A stretch of DNA of 64,000 bases, taken from Alphaproteobacteria bacterium (GTDB lineage Bacteria > Myxococcota_A > UBA796 > GCA-2862545). Position 1 is the first letter of the stretch. Every line of letters begins with the position of its first letter. The DNA is taken from assembly GCA_020632915.1 (NCBI GenBank), contig JACKEP010000010.1, positions 1-64,000 of the forward strand. The letters run 5' to 3'. The translations under genes and the position numbers were made by a program. This document shows, piece after piece, positions 8,460-16,627 of the stretch. Below the pieces are notes generated by a model. It saw only the letters and a list, made by a program, of their open reading frames with translations. It was not told where the DNA came from and searched no databases.

Positions 8460-9947
8460 ATGCGACGCGCCCTCCCCGCGCTGCTGGCGCTGGCTGCCTG
8501 CGACCCGTGCCCGAGCTTCGACGCGATCGCGATCGACGACCCGATCGGCCTCGGCCAGCGCGACATCGGCGGCCTCACCCTGTCCGAGGCCGTGCGCGAC
8601 GTGGTCGACCAGTTCGCGCGTGCCACCGACCTCGACGGCGTCTGCCTCGACACCATCGTGATCGCGCGGGAGGACACGCCCACGCTGCGCCCCCACACCG
8701 CCGTCCTGGTCGACCCGGCCGACAACCTCGAGGCGTTCCATCGCACGATGGACCTGCTGTGCGACGCCGCCGACGCGCGCCTGGGGCTGACCGCCGCCCA
8801 CCCCGACGTGTTCCCGACCCGGGAGGTCTTCCACGAGGCCTGCCGCCGGCTGCCGTCCTGGGACCGCGCCCTGCTTGACCTCGACGCGCGATGTGAGACC
8901 GGGCAGATCCCCGCCACCGACCACGTGCTCGGGGAGCTGCTGTTCACCCGGCGGGGTGACCCCACGCCGGTGGCCGACGCGCCACTCGTGGTCGACGTGG
9001 CGACGCAGGCGCTCACCGCCGAGCAGGCCGCGCTGCTGCTGCCGGCCCGCACCGCCGTCGACGACACCACGCAGATCCGGTCGGTCGCGGGCCAGGCCAC
9101 GTGGGACGGCGTGACCTGGTTCCTGTTCGTCGACCGCAGCATCGACAGCTGGTTCCCGCACGCCTTCGAGCTCGTCGGCTTCGACGCGGACGACGCCACC
9201 GTGGTCGCCCACCACACGATCGACGACCTCGACCTGCGGATCGTCTCGCCGTTCTTCCCCGACGTCCACCTCGCCGACGGCGACGGTCCCCCGGTCGTGA
9301 TCACCGCGTACCCACCCCACCAGGTCTGGACGCCGGGTCCCACGCCGGACGCGCCGCTCGAGGTGCCCGACGTCGACGTACCGGACGGGTGGCTGGTCGT
9401 CGGCGCGCGACAGGCGGCGTCGACGCTCTGGGTGCTGGTCGCGACCCTGTCCGACCCGCCGAACCTGCGCGTGGCCGCCGTGCTCGCGCTGCGACCCGGA
9501 GCGGAGGCCGAGGTGTTCCCGCTCCCGCCCGACGTCTCGATCGGCACCGGCACCACGGCCTGGCGCGAGGTCGACGAGGACGGGGTGACGTTCGTCGGCG
9601 AGCTCCGGCAGCCCGACCGCCAGCGCGCCTACCACCTCGATCGCGCCACCGGTCGGTTCACCGTGGTGACCGAGGTCCACCCGCCGGCGCTCGGTCGCGC
9701 CACGCTGACGCTCGCGGACCGACAGGTCGTGCCCGTCACCCTCGGCGGCGACGCCGGCACCCACACCTGGTGGCTGTCGCCCGACGCCACGGGCGAGGCC
9801 CTCGACCTGCTCACGCCCACGTGCACGGGACTGCAGCGCCGCGTGCAGGCCGTGCTGGCCTCCGGGGACGCGCTGGTCACGCTGGAGCTCCTGCCCGACG
9901 GCACGCTGCAGCGGGTCACCCGCACGCTGCCCGACGACACGCGGTAG
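8460..9947 (+). CDS. Exported lipoprotein of unknown function
   Basis: 495 residues. The N-terminus is a short lipoprotein signal (MRRALPALLALAAC, lipidated Cys14). I recognise no domain. The body is rich in Asp, Val and Trp with evenly spaced beta-type segments and could be a small propeller, but no repeat is convincing. Several cysteines (17, about 61, 101, 125 and near the C-terminus) could form disulfides in the periplasm. It is divergent from the patatin gene across 141 bases and followed after 48 bases by another exported protein on the same strand, so the two may be co-transcribed. Confidence 0.65.
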   Translation: MRRALPALLALAACDPCPSFDAIAIDDPIGLGQRDIGGLTLSEAVRDVVDQFARATDLDGVCLDTIVIAREDTPTLRPHTAVLVDPADNLEAFHRTMDLLCDAADARLGLTAAHPDVFPTREVFHEACRRLPSWDRALLDLDARCETGQIPATDHVLGELLFTRRGDPTPVADAPLVVDVATQALTAEQAALLLPARTAVDDTTQIRSVAGQATWDGVTWFLFVDRSIDSWFPHAFELVGFDADDATVVAHHTIDDLDLRIVSPFFPDVHLADGDGPPVVITAYPPHQVWTPGPTPDAPLEVPDVDVPDGWLVVGARQAASTLWVLVATLSDPPNLRVAAVLALRPGAEAEVFPLPPDVSIGTGTTAWREVDEDGVTFVGELRQPDRQRAYHLDRATGRFTVVTEVHPPALGRATLTLADRQVVPVTLGGDAGTHTWWLSPDATGEALDLLTPTCTGLQRRVQAVLASGDALVTLELLPDGTLQRVTRTLPDDTR

Positions 9948-9995
9948 CGGACGGCGCCCCGCTCGGGCGATGCTCCCGGTCTCCACGGAGTCCCG

Positions 9996-10619
9996 ATGCG
10001 TCCGCTGCTCCTGCTCGCCCTGTCCGCCACGGCGCTGGCGGCACGTCCCACGGCCGGTCCCACGCTGACGCCGTGCGACACCTGTGTGCACGTCAAGGCC
10101 GAGATCGCGCTGCCCGAGGCGATCACGCCGGATCGCTTCCTGCGCGCGGTGCTCGACCTGCACCCGAAGGAGAGCGCGCGCTGCCTGGCCCAGCCGCTCA
10201 TCTCCCACAACGAGATCCTGGGGCGCACCGGCAGCCCGCCGTGCATGGACGCGCTGGAGATCACGGCGGGGATGATGGGCGTCGCGCCCCGGGTGCTCAT
10301 CTCGCGCACCTGCCTGAAGTCGGCCACGCCCGACGAGGTGGTCGCCGAGTGGACGCTCGTGGGCGAACAGCTCGACGGCGACTGCCAGTTCGGGGGTCCC
10401 TACGCCAACCGGCTGGCGGCGGCGTGCCGCGAAGGCGCGGTCTTCACGCCCCACAACCACGGCTACTGGGTGCTGTCGAACGAGGGGCGCCTCGTCACGT
10501 GGAACGCCGCCTTCGACCCGGGCGGCGACGTGCCCGACACGCTGGTGAAGATGGGCTGTCCGGGGGCCATCGCCCGCGCGGTGGCCTTCGACCGGTGGAT
10601 CGGACCCGAGCAGCCCTGA
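9996..10619 (+). CDS. Small exported Cys-containing protein, unknown function
   Basis: 207 residues with a cleavable signal peptide (MRPLLLLALSATALAA). The mature protein holds a CDTC motif right after the signal (27-30) and further cysteines, a pattern of a disulfide-bonded or metal-binding periplasmic protein. It does not carry the thioredoxin WCxxC motif or a heme CxxCH. I recognise no family. It lies 48 bases downstream of the preceding lipoprotein gene and ends 10 bases from the stop of the convergent acyltransferase gene. Confidence 0.6.
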   Translation: MRPLLLLALSATALAARPTAGPTLTPCDTCVHVKAEIALPEAITPDRFLRAVLDLHPKESARCLAQPLISHNEILGRTGSPPCMDALEITAGMMGVAPRVLISRTCLKSATPDEVVAEWTLVGEQLDGDCQFGGPYANRLAAACREGAVFTPHNHGYWVLSNEGRLVTWNAAFDPGGDVPDTLVKMGCPGAIARAVAFDRWIGPEQP

Positions 10620-10628
10620 CGGGCCCGC

Positions 10629-11816
10629 TCAGCCGCGCATCGCCGCGGCCATGGCGTCGACCACGGCCTCGATGCGACCGCCGTCGGCGAGCATCCGCGG
10701 CATCGTGACCACGAGGTCCACGCCGTCCGGCGAGCCCGAGAAGCCCGCGAACAGCGCGGTGACCTCCGTGCCGGGCGGGATCCAGAACACCGACCGCGCC
10801 GCGAAGCCGGGGAACGACAGCGCGTCGAGGTCCATGCGTCCGAGGTTGGACAGCACGCCGGTGACGCCGAAGCGGCCGCGAGCGCGGTGATCGGCGGCAC
10901 CCCGACGGGAGGCCGCCACCATCAGCCACAGGGGCAGGTGGCCGAGGAACGCCGTGCCGCGCAGGCTGCGGCCGGGAGCACCGGCGGCGACGGCGTCCCT
11001 GACGGCCTGATCGACCTGCGCTGGCGTGCTGTCGGGGGTCACGTCGACCTGCACCATGCCGGTCAGGTTCGCCGTCGACGGGGCCACGTCCGGCAGCGCC
11101 CTCCGCAGGTCGGCCGGCACGTCGAAGCGCACCGGGCCGGGCGCGTCACTGGTGGCGCGCGCATGGGCTGCCAGCGCGACGGCCACCTTGCCGAGCAAGC
11201 CGCGTGGCGGGGCGTCCACCCGCACGCGACGCCAGGTCACGCCGTCGAGCGCGGGCTCGGGGGGCCCGGACGGGGGCAGCGCGTCGTGGACGGGCGGCGG
11301 GTTGCGATCCGCGCCCAGCCGGCGGGCGAGGACCAGGTCGGTGTCGGTGCCGACGAGCGGCGCGGCGTCCTGCCCGCGGAGCACGGCGCAGACCTGGTGG
11401 GCGAAGGCGATGGTGCCGCCGCCGTCCATCGTGGCGTGGGCCGTCCGCACGATCAGGCGCGGACGGTCCCCCCGCACCACCACCACCTCGGTGGTGGGGC
11501 CGTCGACGGGGTCGAGCGGATCCCGCAGGAACGGCGCGCCTGCCTCGCTGGTGGCGTCCCAGCCGCTTCCGTCGACCTCGCGCACCGGAGGCGGCGCCGC
11601 CTGGGCTTCCCACCGGCTGCGACAGACCCACCCGCGCACGACCACCCGCGCCCCCGGCGCCTGCGCCGACGCCTGCGCGACCGCCGCCCGCAGCGCGTCG
11701 ACATCGACGGCGCCGTCACCTTCGACGACCATCTGGTTGACGAACGGGCCGTAGAGCCGGTCGGCGACCAGCCAGGCACGCTCCAGCGGCGACACGGGAC
11801 GGGACCAGGGCGCCAT
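10629..11816 (-). CDS. Condensation-fold acyltransferase (wax-ester-synthase/CoA-acyltransferase-like)
   Basis: 395 residues from the ATG at 11816. The motif HATMDGGG fits the HxxxDG active site of the CoA-dependent acyltransferase superfamily, which includes condensation domains, WS/DGAT and polyketide-associated PapA proteins. The opening PVSPLERAWLVADRL and the SNLGRMD segment in the C-terminal half are also typical. Such enzymes move an acyl group from CoA or a carrier to an alcohol or amine; the acceptor is not predictable. It is divergent from the TetR gene, and a palindrome lies between them, so regulation by that repressor is likely. The superfamily call is good; the precise activity is open. 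Confidence 0.7.
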   Translation of the reverse strand: MAPWSRPVSPLERAWLVADRLYGPFVNQMVVEGDGAVDVDALRAAVAQASAQAPGARVVVRGWVCRSRWEAQAAPPPVREVDGSGWDATSEAGAPFLRDPLDPVDGPTTEVVVVRGDRPRLIVRTAHATMDGGGTIAFAHQVCAVLRGQDAAPLVGTDTDLVLARRLGADRNPPPVHDALPPSGPPEPALDGVTWRRVRVDAPPRGLLGKVAVALAAHARATSDAPGPVRFDVPADLRRALPDVAPSTANLTGMVQVDVTPDSTPAQVDQAVRDAVAAGAPGRSLRGTAFLGHLPLWLMVAASRRGAADHRARGRFGVTGVLSNLGRMDLDALSFPGFAARSVFWIPPGTEVTALFAGFSGSPDGVDLVVTMPRMLADGGRIEAVVDAMAAAMRG

Positions 11817-11896
11817 CCGACCTCCGGCGCGCACGCTACCGCCGCGCGCCGCGGATCGCACGAGGAGGTGGCGCCTGTCTTCCGTCGTGAGTATTG

Positions 11897-11910
11897 GTTG
11901 GTTGACCAAC
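11897..11910. promoter_or_regulatory. Candidate TetR operator between acyltransferase and TetR genes
   Basis: GTTGGTTGACCAAC is an inverted repeat with 6-base arms around a central TG. It lies 13 bases before the TetR start at 11923 and 81 bases from the divergent acyltransferase start. Position and symmetry suit an autoregulatory site. The bases around it are clearly less GC-rich than the surrounding coding sequence. Binding is inferred. Confidence 0.6.
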
Positions 11911-11922
11911 AAGGTAGCGCCC

Positions 11923-12516
11923 ATGGTCGACCGTGCCTCCACCGACGTGCGTCGTGCACAGATCGTCGACGCCTTCCGCACCGTGCTCGTCGACGTCGGC
12001 TACGACGCCGCCACGATCGCGCGCATCGCCCGCGCCGCCGGCCTGACGCCGGGGTTGGTGCACTACCACTTCGCGCACAAGGCCGAGATCCTGGGAGCGC
12101 TGGTCGACGGCATCGTCACGGGACTGCGTGCGCGCGTCGACCACGCCCTGGCCGCGGCGTCCACGCCCGTCGACCGCGTGGATGCGCTGGCGGACGCCCT
12201 GCTCGCCGTCGATCCGGCGGCGGCCGACCTGTCGACCCCGTCAGCGTGGGCGGCGATCGGTGCGGAGGCCACACGCCGCGACGACGTGCGCGCCGTCTAC
12301 GCCCGCTGGATCGTCGCGCTGCGCGACACGTTCGCCGACGCCCTGCGCGACGCGGGCGACCCGGATCCGGCCGCCGGTGCGGTGGTCGCCACGGCGCTGG
12401 TGGAGGGGCTGTACGGGCTGGCGGCAGCTGCCCCGGGCGTGGTGGTGCCGGGCAGCGCTGCCGGGCTCCTCCGCGGCGTGTTGCGGGCGCGCCTGCCCGC
12501 GGGAGGCGCGCGATGA
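11923..12516 (+). CDS. TetR/AcrR-family transcriptional regulator
   Basis: 197 residues from the ATG at 11923. An upstream in-frame start would run through the palindrome and is less likely. Residues 8-55 form the TetR helix-turn-helix, with the signature ATIARIARAAGLTPGLVHYHFAHKAEIL. The C-terminal ligand domain is divergent, as is usual. The stop overlaps the start of the HD-domain gene (ATGA). A palindrome 13 bases upstream is the probable operator for autoregulation and for control of the divergent acyltransferase. The inducer is unknown. Confidence 0.9.
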   Translation: MVDRASTDVRRAQIVDAFRTVLVDVGYDAATIARIARAAGLTPGLVHYHFAHKAEILGALVDGIVTGLRARVDHALAAASTPVDRVDALADALLAVDPAAADLSTPSAWAAIGAEATRRDDVRAVYARWIVALRDTFADALRDAGDPDPAAGAVVATALVEGLYGLAAAAPGVVVPGSAAGLLRGVLRARLPAGGAR

Positions 12517-13130
12517 CCGATCTGCGCGCGCGGTTCGCGTCCGCCTGGCGGGGCGCGGGGGTCCCCGGCGATCCGACGCCCGTCGTCGAGGCCTTGCTGC
12601 GCGCCTACGCCGAGCCCCACCGGGCGTGGCACACCCTCGACCACATCGCCGACGGGCTCGCCGAGCTCGCGCCCCTGCGGCCCCACCTCGCGCGCCCCGA
12701 CGCCGTCGCGCTCGCCTGGTGGTTCCACGACGCGGTCTACGACCCGCTGCGCAGCGACAACGAGGCGCAGAGCGCGGTGTGGGCAGCGCGGGCGCTGGTG
12801 GGCGCCCCCGAGGGCGTGCGGGCGTTGGTCACCACGGCGATCGGGGCCACGGCGTCGCACGCGGCGCACGCCGACCCCGACGTCCAGGTGATGCTCGACG
12901 TCGACCTGGCCGTGCTCGGCGCCGCCCCCGCCGCCTACGACCGCTTCGAGCACGCCGTGCGTCGCGAGTACGCCGCCGTGCCCGACCCGATGTGGCGCGC
13001 CGGCCGGGCGGCCGTGTTGCGGTCGTTCCTCGACGACCGCCCGTGCTTCGGCTCGCCGTGGTTCGCCGACCGCGAGGCCCGCGCCCGCCACAACCTCACC
13101 CGCACCCTCGCCGCCCTGGAGTCGCCGTGA
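12513..13130 (+). CDS. Predicted metal-dependent HD-superfamily hydrolase
   Basis: 205 residues. The motifs YAEPHRAWHTLDHI (His, metal site) and AWWFHDAVYDP (the HD pair) belong to the COG4339-type group of HD phosphohydrolase-like proteins. These are small cytosolic proteins of unknown substrate. The ATG overlaps the TetR stop by four bases, and its own stop overlaps the GTG of the transporter gene. The three genes are therefore translationally coupled and probably regulated together. Confidence 0.8.
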   Translation: MTDLRARFASAWRGAGVPGDPTPVVEALLRAYAEPHRAWHTLDHIADGLAELAPLRPHLARPDAVALAWWFHDAVYDPLRSDNEAQSAVWAARALVGAPEGVRALVTTAIGATASHAAHADPDVQVMLDVDLAVLGAAPAAYDRFEHAVRREYAAVPDPMWRAGRAAVLRSFLDDRPCFGSPWFADREARARHNLTRTLAALESP

Positions 13131-14326
13131 CCGCGCCAGCGTCCAGCGCCCGCAAGCTGCTCGTGCTCGGCGCGCTGTACGCCGCGCAGGGCCTGCCGTT
13201 CGGCTTCTTCACGCAGGCGCTGCCCGTGATGCTGCGCACGCTGGGCACGAGCCTGGAGCAGATCGGGCTCGCCAGCCTGCTCGCGGCGCCGTGGGCGCTC
13301 AAGGCGCTGTGGGCGCCGGTCGTGGAGCGTCGGGGCGACCTGCGGCGGTGGCTGCTGGCGTTGCAGGCGGCCGCGGTCGCAGGGCTCGTGGTCGCGGCGT
13401 TCGTCGACCCCACCGCGTCGCTGGCGGTGCTCGCCGGCGTGGTGCTGTTCACCAACCTCGTCGCCGCCACGCAGGACATCGCCACCGACGGCGTCGCCGT
13501 CACCGTGCTGGGGGCGGACGAGCGCGGCTGGGGCAACGGCCTGCAGGTGGCCGGCTACCGGGTGGGGATGATGGTCGGAGGCGGCGCGCTGCTGGCGGTG
13601 TTCGACCAGCTCGGGTGGACGTCGACGCTGCTGCTGCTCGCGGTGGGCCTGGTGGCGTGCACCGTGCCGCTGCTGCTGTCGCCGGGCTTCGGCAGTGCTG
13701 AGGTGCCCGCGCCACCGCAGCGCTTCGCCTGGGACTGGCTGACGCTCCCCGGTGCGCTGCCGTGGATCGCGGTGCTCGTCGCGTTCAAGGTGGGCGACTA
13801 CGCCGCGGGCGGGATGATGCGACCGTGGCTGGTGGACCGGGGCGTCGACCTCACCACGATGGCGGCGATGCTCGGTGGCGCGGGCTTCACCGCCGGGCTG
13901 GTCGGCGCGATGCTCGGCGGGGCTCTCGTGGGCCGGTTCGGGCGCGTCCCGGTGTTGCTCGTCGCCAGCGCGGGCCAGGCGCTCGTGCTGGCGGTCTACG
14001 CCGTGCTCGCGCGCGGCGAAGCGTCGGACGGCGCCGTGTGGGCCGCGATCCTCACCGAGCACCTCGTCAGCGGTGTGGCCACCGCCAGCCTGTTCACGGC
14101 GATGATGGACGCCAGCCGCCCCGCCCACGGCGCCACCGACTACACGCTCCAGGCCAGCATCGTCGTCGTCGCGAGCATGCTCGGCGCGGGCCTGTCGGGC
14201 TACGGCGCCGCACACCTGGGCTACGCCGGGCTGTTCGCGCTCGGCGCGGGCCTGGCGGCGGTGGCGCCGGTGCTGGTGGCCGTGCCGGCGTGCACGGCGC
14301 TGGTGCGGGCGGGCGTCAGCAGGTGA
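13127..14326 (+). CDS. AmpG-like major facilitator transporter
   Basis: 399 residues from the GTG at 13127 (GTGA overlap with the HD gene). About twelve hydrophobic helices are visible. The opening YAAQGLPFGFFTQALP and the ATQDIATDGVAV segment in the fourth helix are typical of the AmpG/acetyl-CoA transporter-like MFS group. AmpG imports muropeptides, but this group also contains carriers of other solutes, so the substrate is uncertain. It is the last gene of the TetR-HD-MFS unit and is followed by two GC-rich hairpins. An inner-membrane location is certain from composition. Confidence 0.82.
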   Translation: MTAPASSARKLLVLGALYAAQGLPFGFFTQALPVMLRTLGTSLEQIGLASLLAAPWALKALWAPVVERRGDLRRWLLALQAAAVAGLVVAAFVDPTASLAVLAGVVLFTNLVAATQDIATDGVAVTVLGADERGWGNGLQVAGYRVGMMVGGGALLAVFDQLGWTSTLLLLAVGLVACTVPLLLSPGFGSAEVPAPPQRFAWDWLTLPGALPWIAVLVAFKVGDYAAGGMMRPWLVDRGVDLTTMAAMLGGAGFTAGLVGAMLGGALVGRFGRVPVLLVASAGQALVLAVYAVLARGEASDGAVWAAILTEHLVSGVATASLFTAMMDASRPAHGATDYTLQASIVVVASMLGAGLSGYGAAHLGYAGLFALGAGLAAVAPVLVAVPACTALVRAGVSR

Positions 14327-14354
14327 GGCGCAGCGCCTCGACGATGCGCGGACG

Positions 14355-14393
14355 GTGCGACGACATCGGTGCTCCCGACCGACGTCGTAGCAC
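14355..14393. terminator. Hairpin between convergent genes, possible bidirectional terminator
   Basis: GTGCGACGAC and GTCGTAGCAC pair over ten bases with one mismatch and a 19-base loop. A second, shorter palindrome (14325-14339, GAGGCGC and GCGCCTC around one A) overlaps the transporter stop. Both sit in the 84-base gap between converging genes. There is no U-tract, which is common in such GC-rich genomes. Confidence 0.45.
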
Positions 14394-14410
14394 GTCGCCG
14401 TCCCCGCGCG

Positions 14411-16528
14411 TCAGTGCGCCACGAGGAACGGCGTGCCCGCCAGCTGGTGACCGATCAGCGCCGAGCAGCCGTCCACCGCCACGTCCTGCAGGATCGCGCC
14501 GCGTCGGGCGAACTCGTCGAAGTGGACCTGCTGCTTGGTGTAGCCGTACACCGGGTCGCCGATCGGGCAGCAGGCATTCGACGCACAGGCCGTCAGCCCA
14601 CCGAGCGGGGCCACGAACTCCAGGCCCGGGTCGCACGCGACGTCGGTGCCGGTGAGGAAGCGCGACAGGTGGGCCGGGTTGGCGAGGTTGGCATCGGGGC
14701 GGATGTGCTGGAACGGCTGCTCGGGCGTGCCGCCCGGCGTGGACGCACCCCAGTGCAGGTCGTAGCTGACGGTCGAGGGCACGTCGCCGTCCTCGAAGGT
14801 CTCGCCGTGGTGGCAGCCGTTGCACGAGCCCAGGCTCAGCGCGAAGCGTGCGTCGCGGTTCGCGAGATCGCGCGCGCCGCTCCCCCACGCCAACATGCGC
14901 CACATCGGCGTCGGATACGCAGGGAAGTCCGACCACAGGTACGGCACGATCGCCGCGGACTGGAACACGCCGTACTGCACCCACGCCGCCTGCGCGGGCA
15001 GGCCCGAGATCGGGTCGAACTCCGGGATGACGTGGGTGCCGTTCTCGAGGTCGCCGCGCCAGTCGTCGATGTAGCTGTCGATGGGCTCCTCCCACGGGCC
15101 TGCCGGACCCGCCGACAGCCAGTCGGGCAGCTCCCAGACGTGGGCGGGCGTCTGGGTGAGCAGCTGGTTGACGAGCAGGTGGGTCGACGGGTCCACGCCG
15201 AACTGCTGCATGTCCCACGAGCTGCTCGCCACCGTCGGCCACGTCGACAGGTACTCCGGGTTGCGGATCGCCTGCTCGTTCGTGCGCAGCACCTTGAGCC
15301 GGCTGTCGTTCGGACGGCCGGGCCCCGCACCCGTGTCGGTCACGGGCGTGGTGATCGCCTCCAGCGCGGCGTTGTACGAGGCCGAGCCCGTCGTGAGCGC
15401 GTCGAGCGCCAGCCAGTCGGCGGCGAACGCCTCCACGCTGCCACAGTCGTCGGGGACCGCGTACTCGAGGATGATCGTGCCCGGCGCCGGCGAGCAGTCC
15501 TCCTCGTTGAGGAAGGTGAACACGAAGCGCAGCTCGGGCCCGGCGTCGTCGTAGCCGGCGGCAGCGAGGTCCAGGCGGTTGACGATGGCGATCAGCTGCA
15601 GCGGCGCCTGCCCGATGTCGAGGTCGTCGTTGAACACGCCGGGCATGCCGTCGTCCCAGTCCCGGCCCCACGGGATCGCGTTGGTGTTGTTCGGATCACC
15701 GTCCCACAGCGTGAGCACGCCCTGGTGGCTGCCCGGGATCGTCCAGCTGCCCACGGTGTGGGGCTGGTCGAAGGTGAGCACCCAGGAGGTGACGAGGCTG
15801 TCGACGCTGACGTACCCGCCGGTCACCCCCTGCATGAGGCCCGCGAAGCCCCACGGGCCCCACGGGTCGCCGGTCTGCTCGCACCGGGTGCCGTTCCACG
15901 TCCACACGCCGGTGCGCGTCCGGTCCTGGACGACGTTGACGTCGGTGACCACCAACGTCGCGTCCGGGTCGGCCGTCGCCGACAGGGACGCCGGCCCCCC
16001 GGGCAGCAGGCTGGTCGGGAACACCGCCTCGGCGGCGACGAGGCCCCGCACCCCGCCGACCGGCAGCGGCTGGGGCCCGACGACGTCGACGCGCTCGGGC
16101 CACGCGGTCTCGGCGACGGTCAGGCCGTCGAAGCGGTGCGCGATCGCGTCGCGGGCGCCGTCCTGGCGGTCCCTGCGGGCCTGACGCCACGCCGCGACGT
16201 CCAAGGCCACCCGGCCCGTGAACAGGCCGTCCCCCTTGACCGCGTCCTCCCCGCGACCATCGTCGTGCACCCACGTGCCCCCCTCTCGCGGCGGCACGAC
16301 CATCCCGCCCGCCGCGGGCGGCACGTCGAAGCGCACGAGCAGCGCCGCGTCGTCACCCGACAACGGCGCCATCCACACCGCCTCGACGTGCGGCGTCGCC
16401 GTCGCGCCGTCCGCACCGCCTTGCTTGTGGGCACCATCGAGCGACGCACGGGGATCGACCGCACAGCCACCCCCGACGATGCCCAAGCCCAGGGCGACCA
16501 CGCCGCCCGTCCACCTGCTGACCTTCAT
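14411..16528 (-). CDS. Large exported lipoprotein with one c-type heme motif
   Basis: 705 residues. The N-terminus is a lipoprotein signal ending at Cys22 (GLGIVGGGC). A single CNGCHH heme-binding motif lies near residue 569, followed by a C-terminal region with further Cys pairs (near ACASNACCPIGD). The N-terminal half (about 60-180) resembles secreted beta-sandwich domains with alternating charged and hydrophobic residues; I cannot name it. Redox or electron-transfer activity in the periplasm or outer membrane is inferred from the heme motif alone. The ATG at 16528 has a GGAGG upstream. Its promoter would lie in 16529-16627, where the repeated GTTACCGT motif is found. Confidence 0.65.
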   Translation of the reverse strand: MKVSRWTGGVVALGLGIVGGGCAVDPRASLDGAHKQGGADGATATPHVEAVWMAPLSGDDAALLVRFDVPPAAGGMVVPPREGGTWVHDDGRGEDAVKGDGLFTGRVALDVAAWRQARRDRQDGARDAIAHRFDGLTVAETAWPERVDVVGPQPLPVGGVRGLVAAEAVFPTSLLPGGPASLSATADPDATLVVTDVNVVQDRTRTGVWTWNGTRCEQTGDPWGPWGFAGLMQGVTGGYVSVDSLVTSWVLTFDQPHTVGSWTIPGSHQGVLTLWDGDPNNTNAIPWGRDWDDGMPGVFNDDLDIGQAPLQLIAIVNRLDLAAAGYDDAGPELRFVFTFLNEEDCSPAPGTIILEYAVPDDCGSVEAFAADWLALDALTTGSASYNAALEAITTPVTDTGAGPGRPNDSRLKVLRTNEQAIRNPEYLSTWPTVASSSWDMQQFGVDPSTHLLVNQLLTQTPAHVWELPDWLSAGPAGPWEEPIDSYIDDWRGDLENGTHVIPEFDPISGLPAQAAWVQYGVFQSAAIVPYLWSDFPAYPTPMWRMLAWGSGARDLANRDARFALSLGSCNGCHHGETFEDGDVPSTVSYDLHWGASTPGGTPEQPFQHIRPDANLANPAHLSRFLTGTDVACDPGLEFVAPLGGLTACASNACCPIGDPVYGYTKQQVHFDEFARRGAILQDVAVDGCSALIGHQLAGTPFLVAH

Positions 16529-16593
16529 CTCGACCTCCCCTCGGGTCGCGCGGACCCGGAGAAGGCGTAGGCAGGCACCGGAGGCGTCCGGCG

Positions 16594-16620
16594 GGGTGGT
16601 TACCGTCCGTTACCGTTCCC
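16594..16620. repeat. Two direct GTTACCGT repeats upstream of the heme lipoprotein gene
   Basis: GTTACCGT occurs twice with a ten-base period, one helical turn, in the short gap before the gene starting at 16528. Spacing by a helical turn suggests a regulator binding one face of the DNA. A related GTAACCGT stands at about 37660 upstream of the MMPL gene. No binding protein can be named. Confidence 0.35.
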
Positions 16621-16627
16621 AGGCCCG

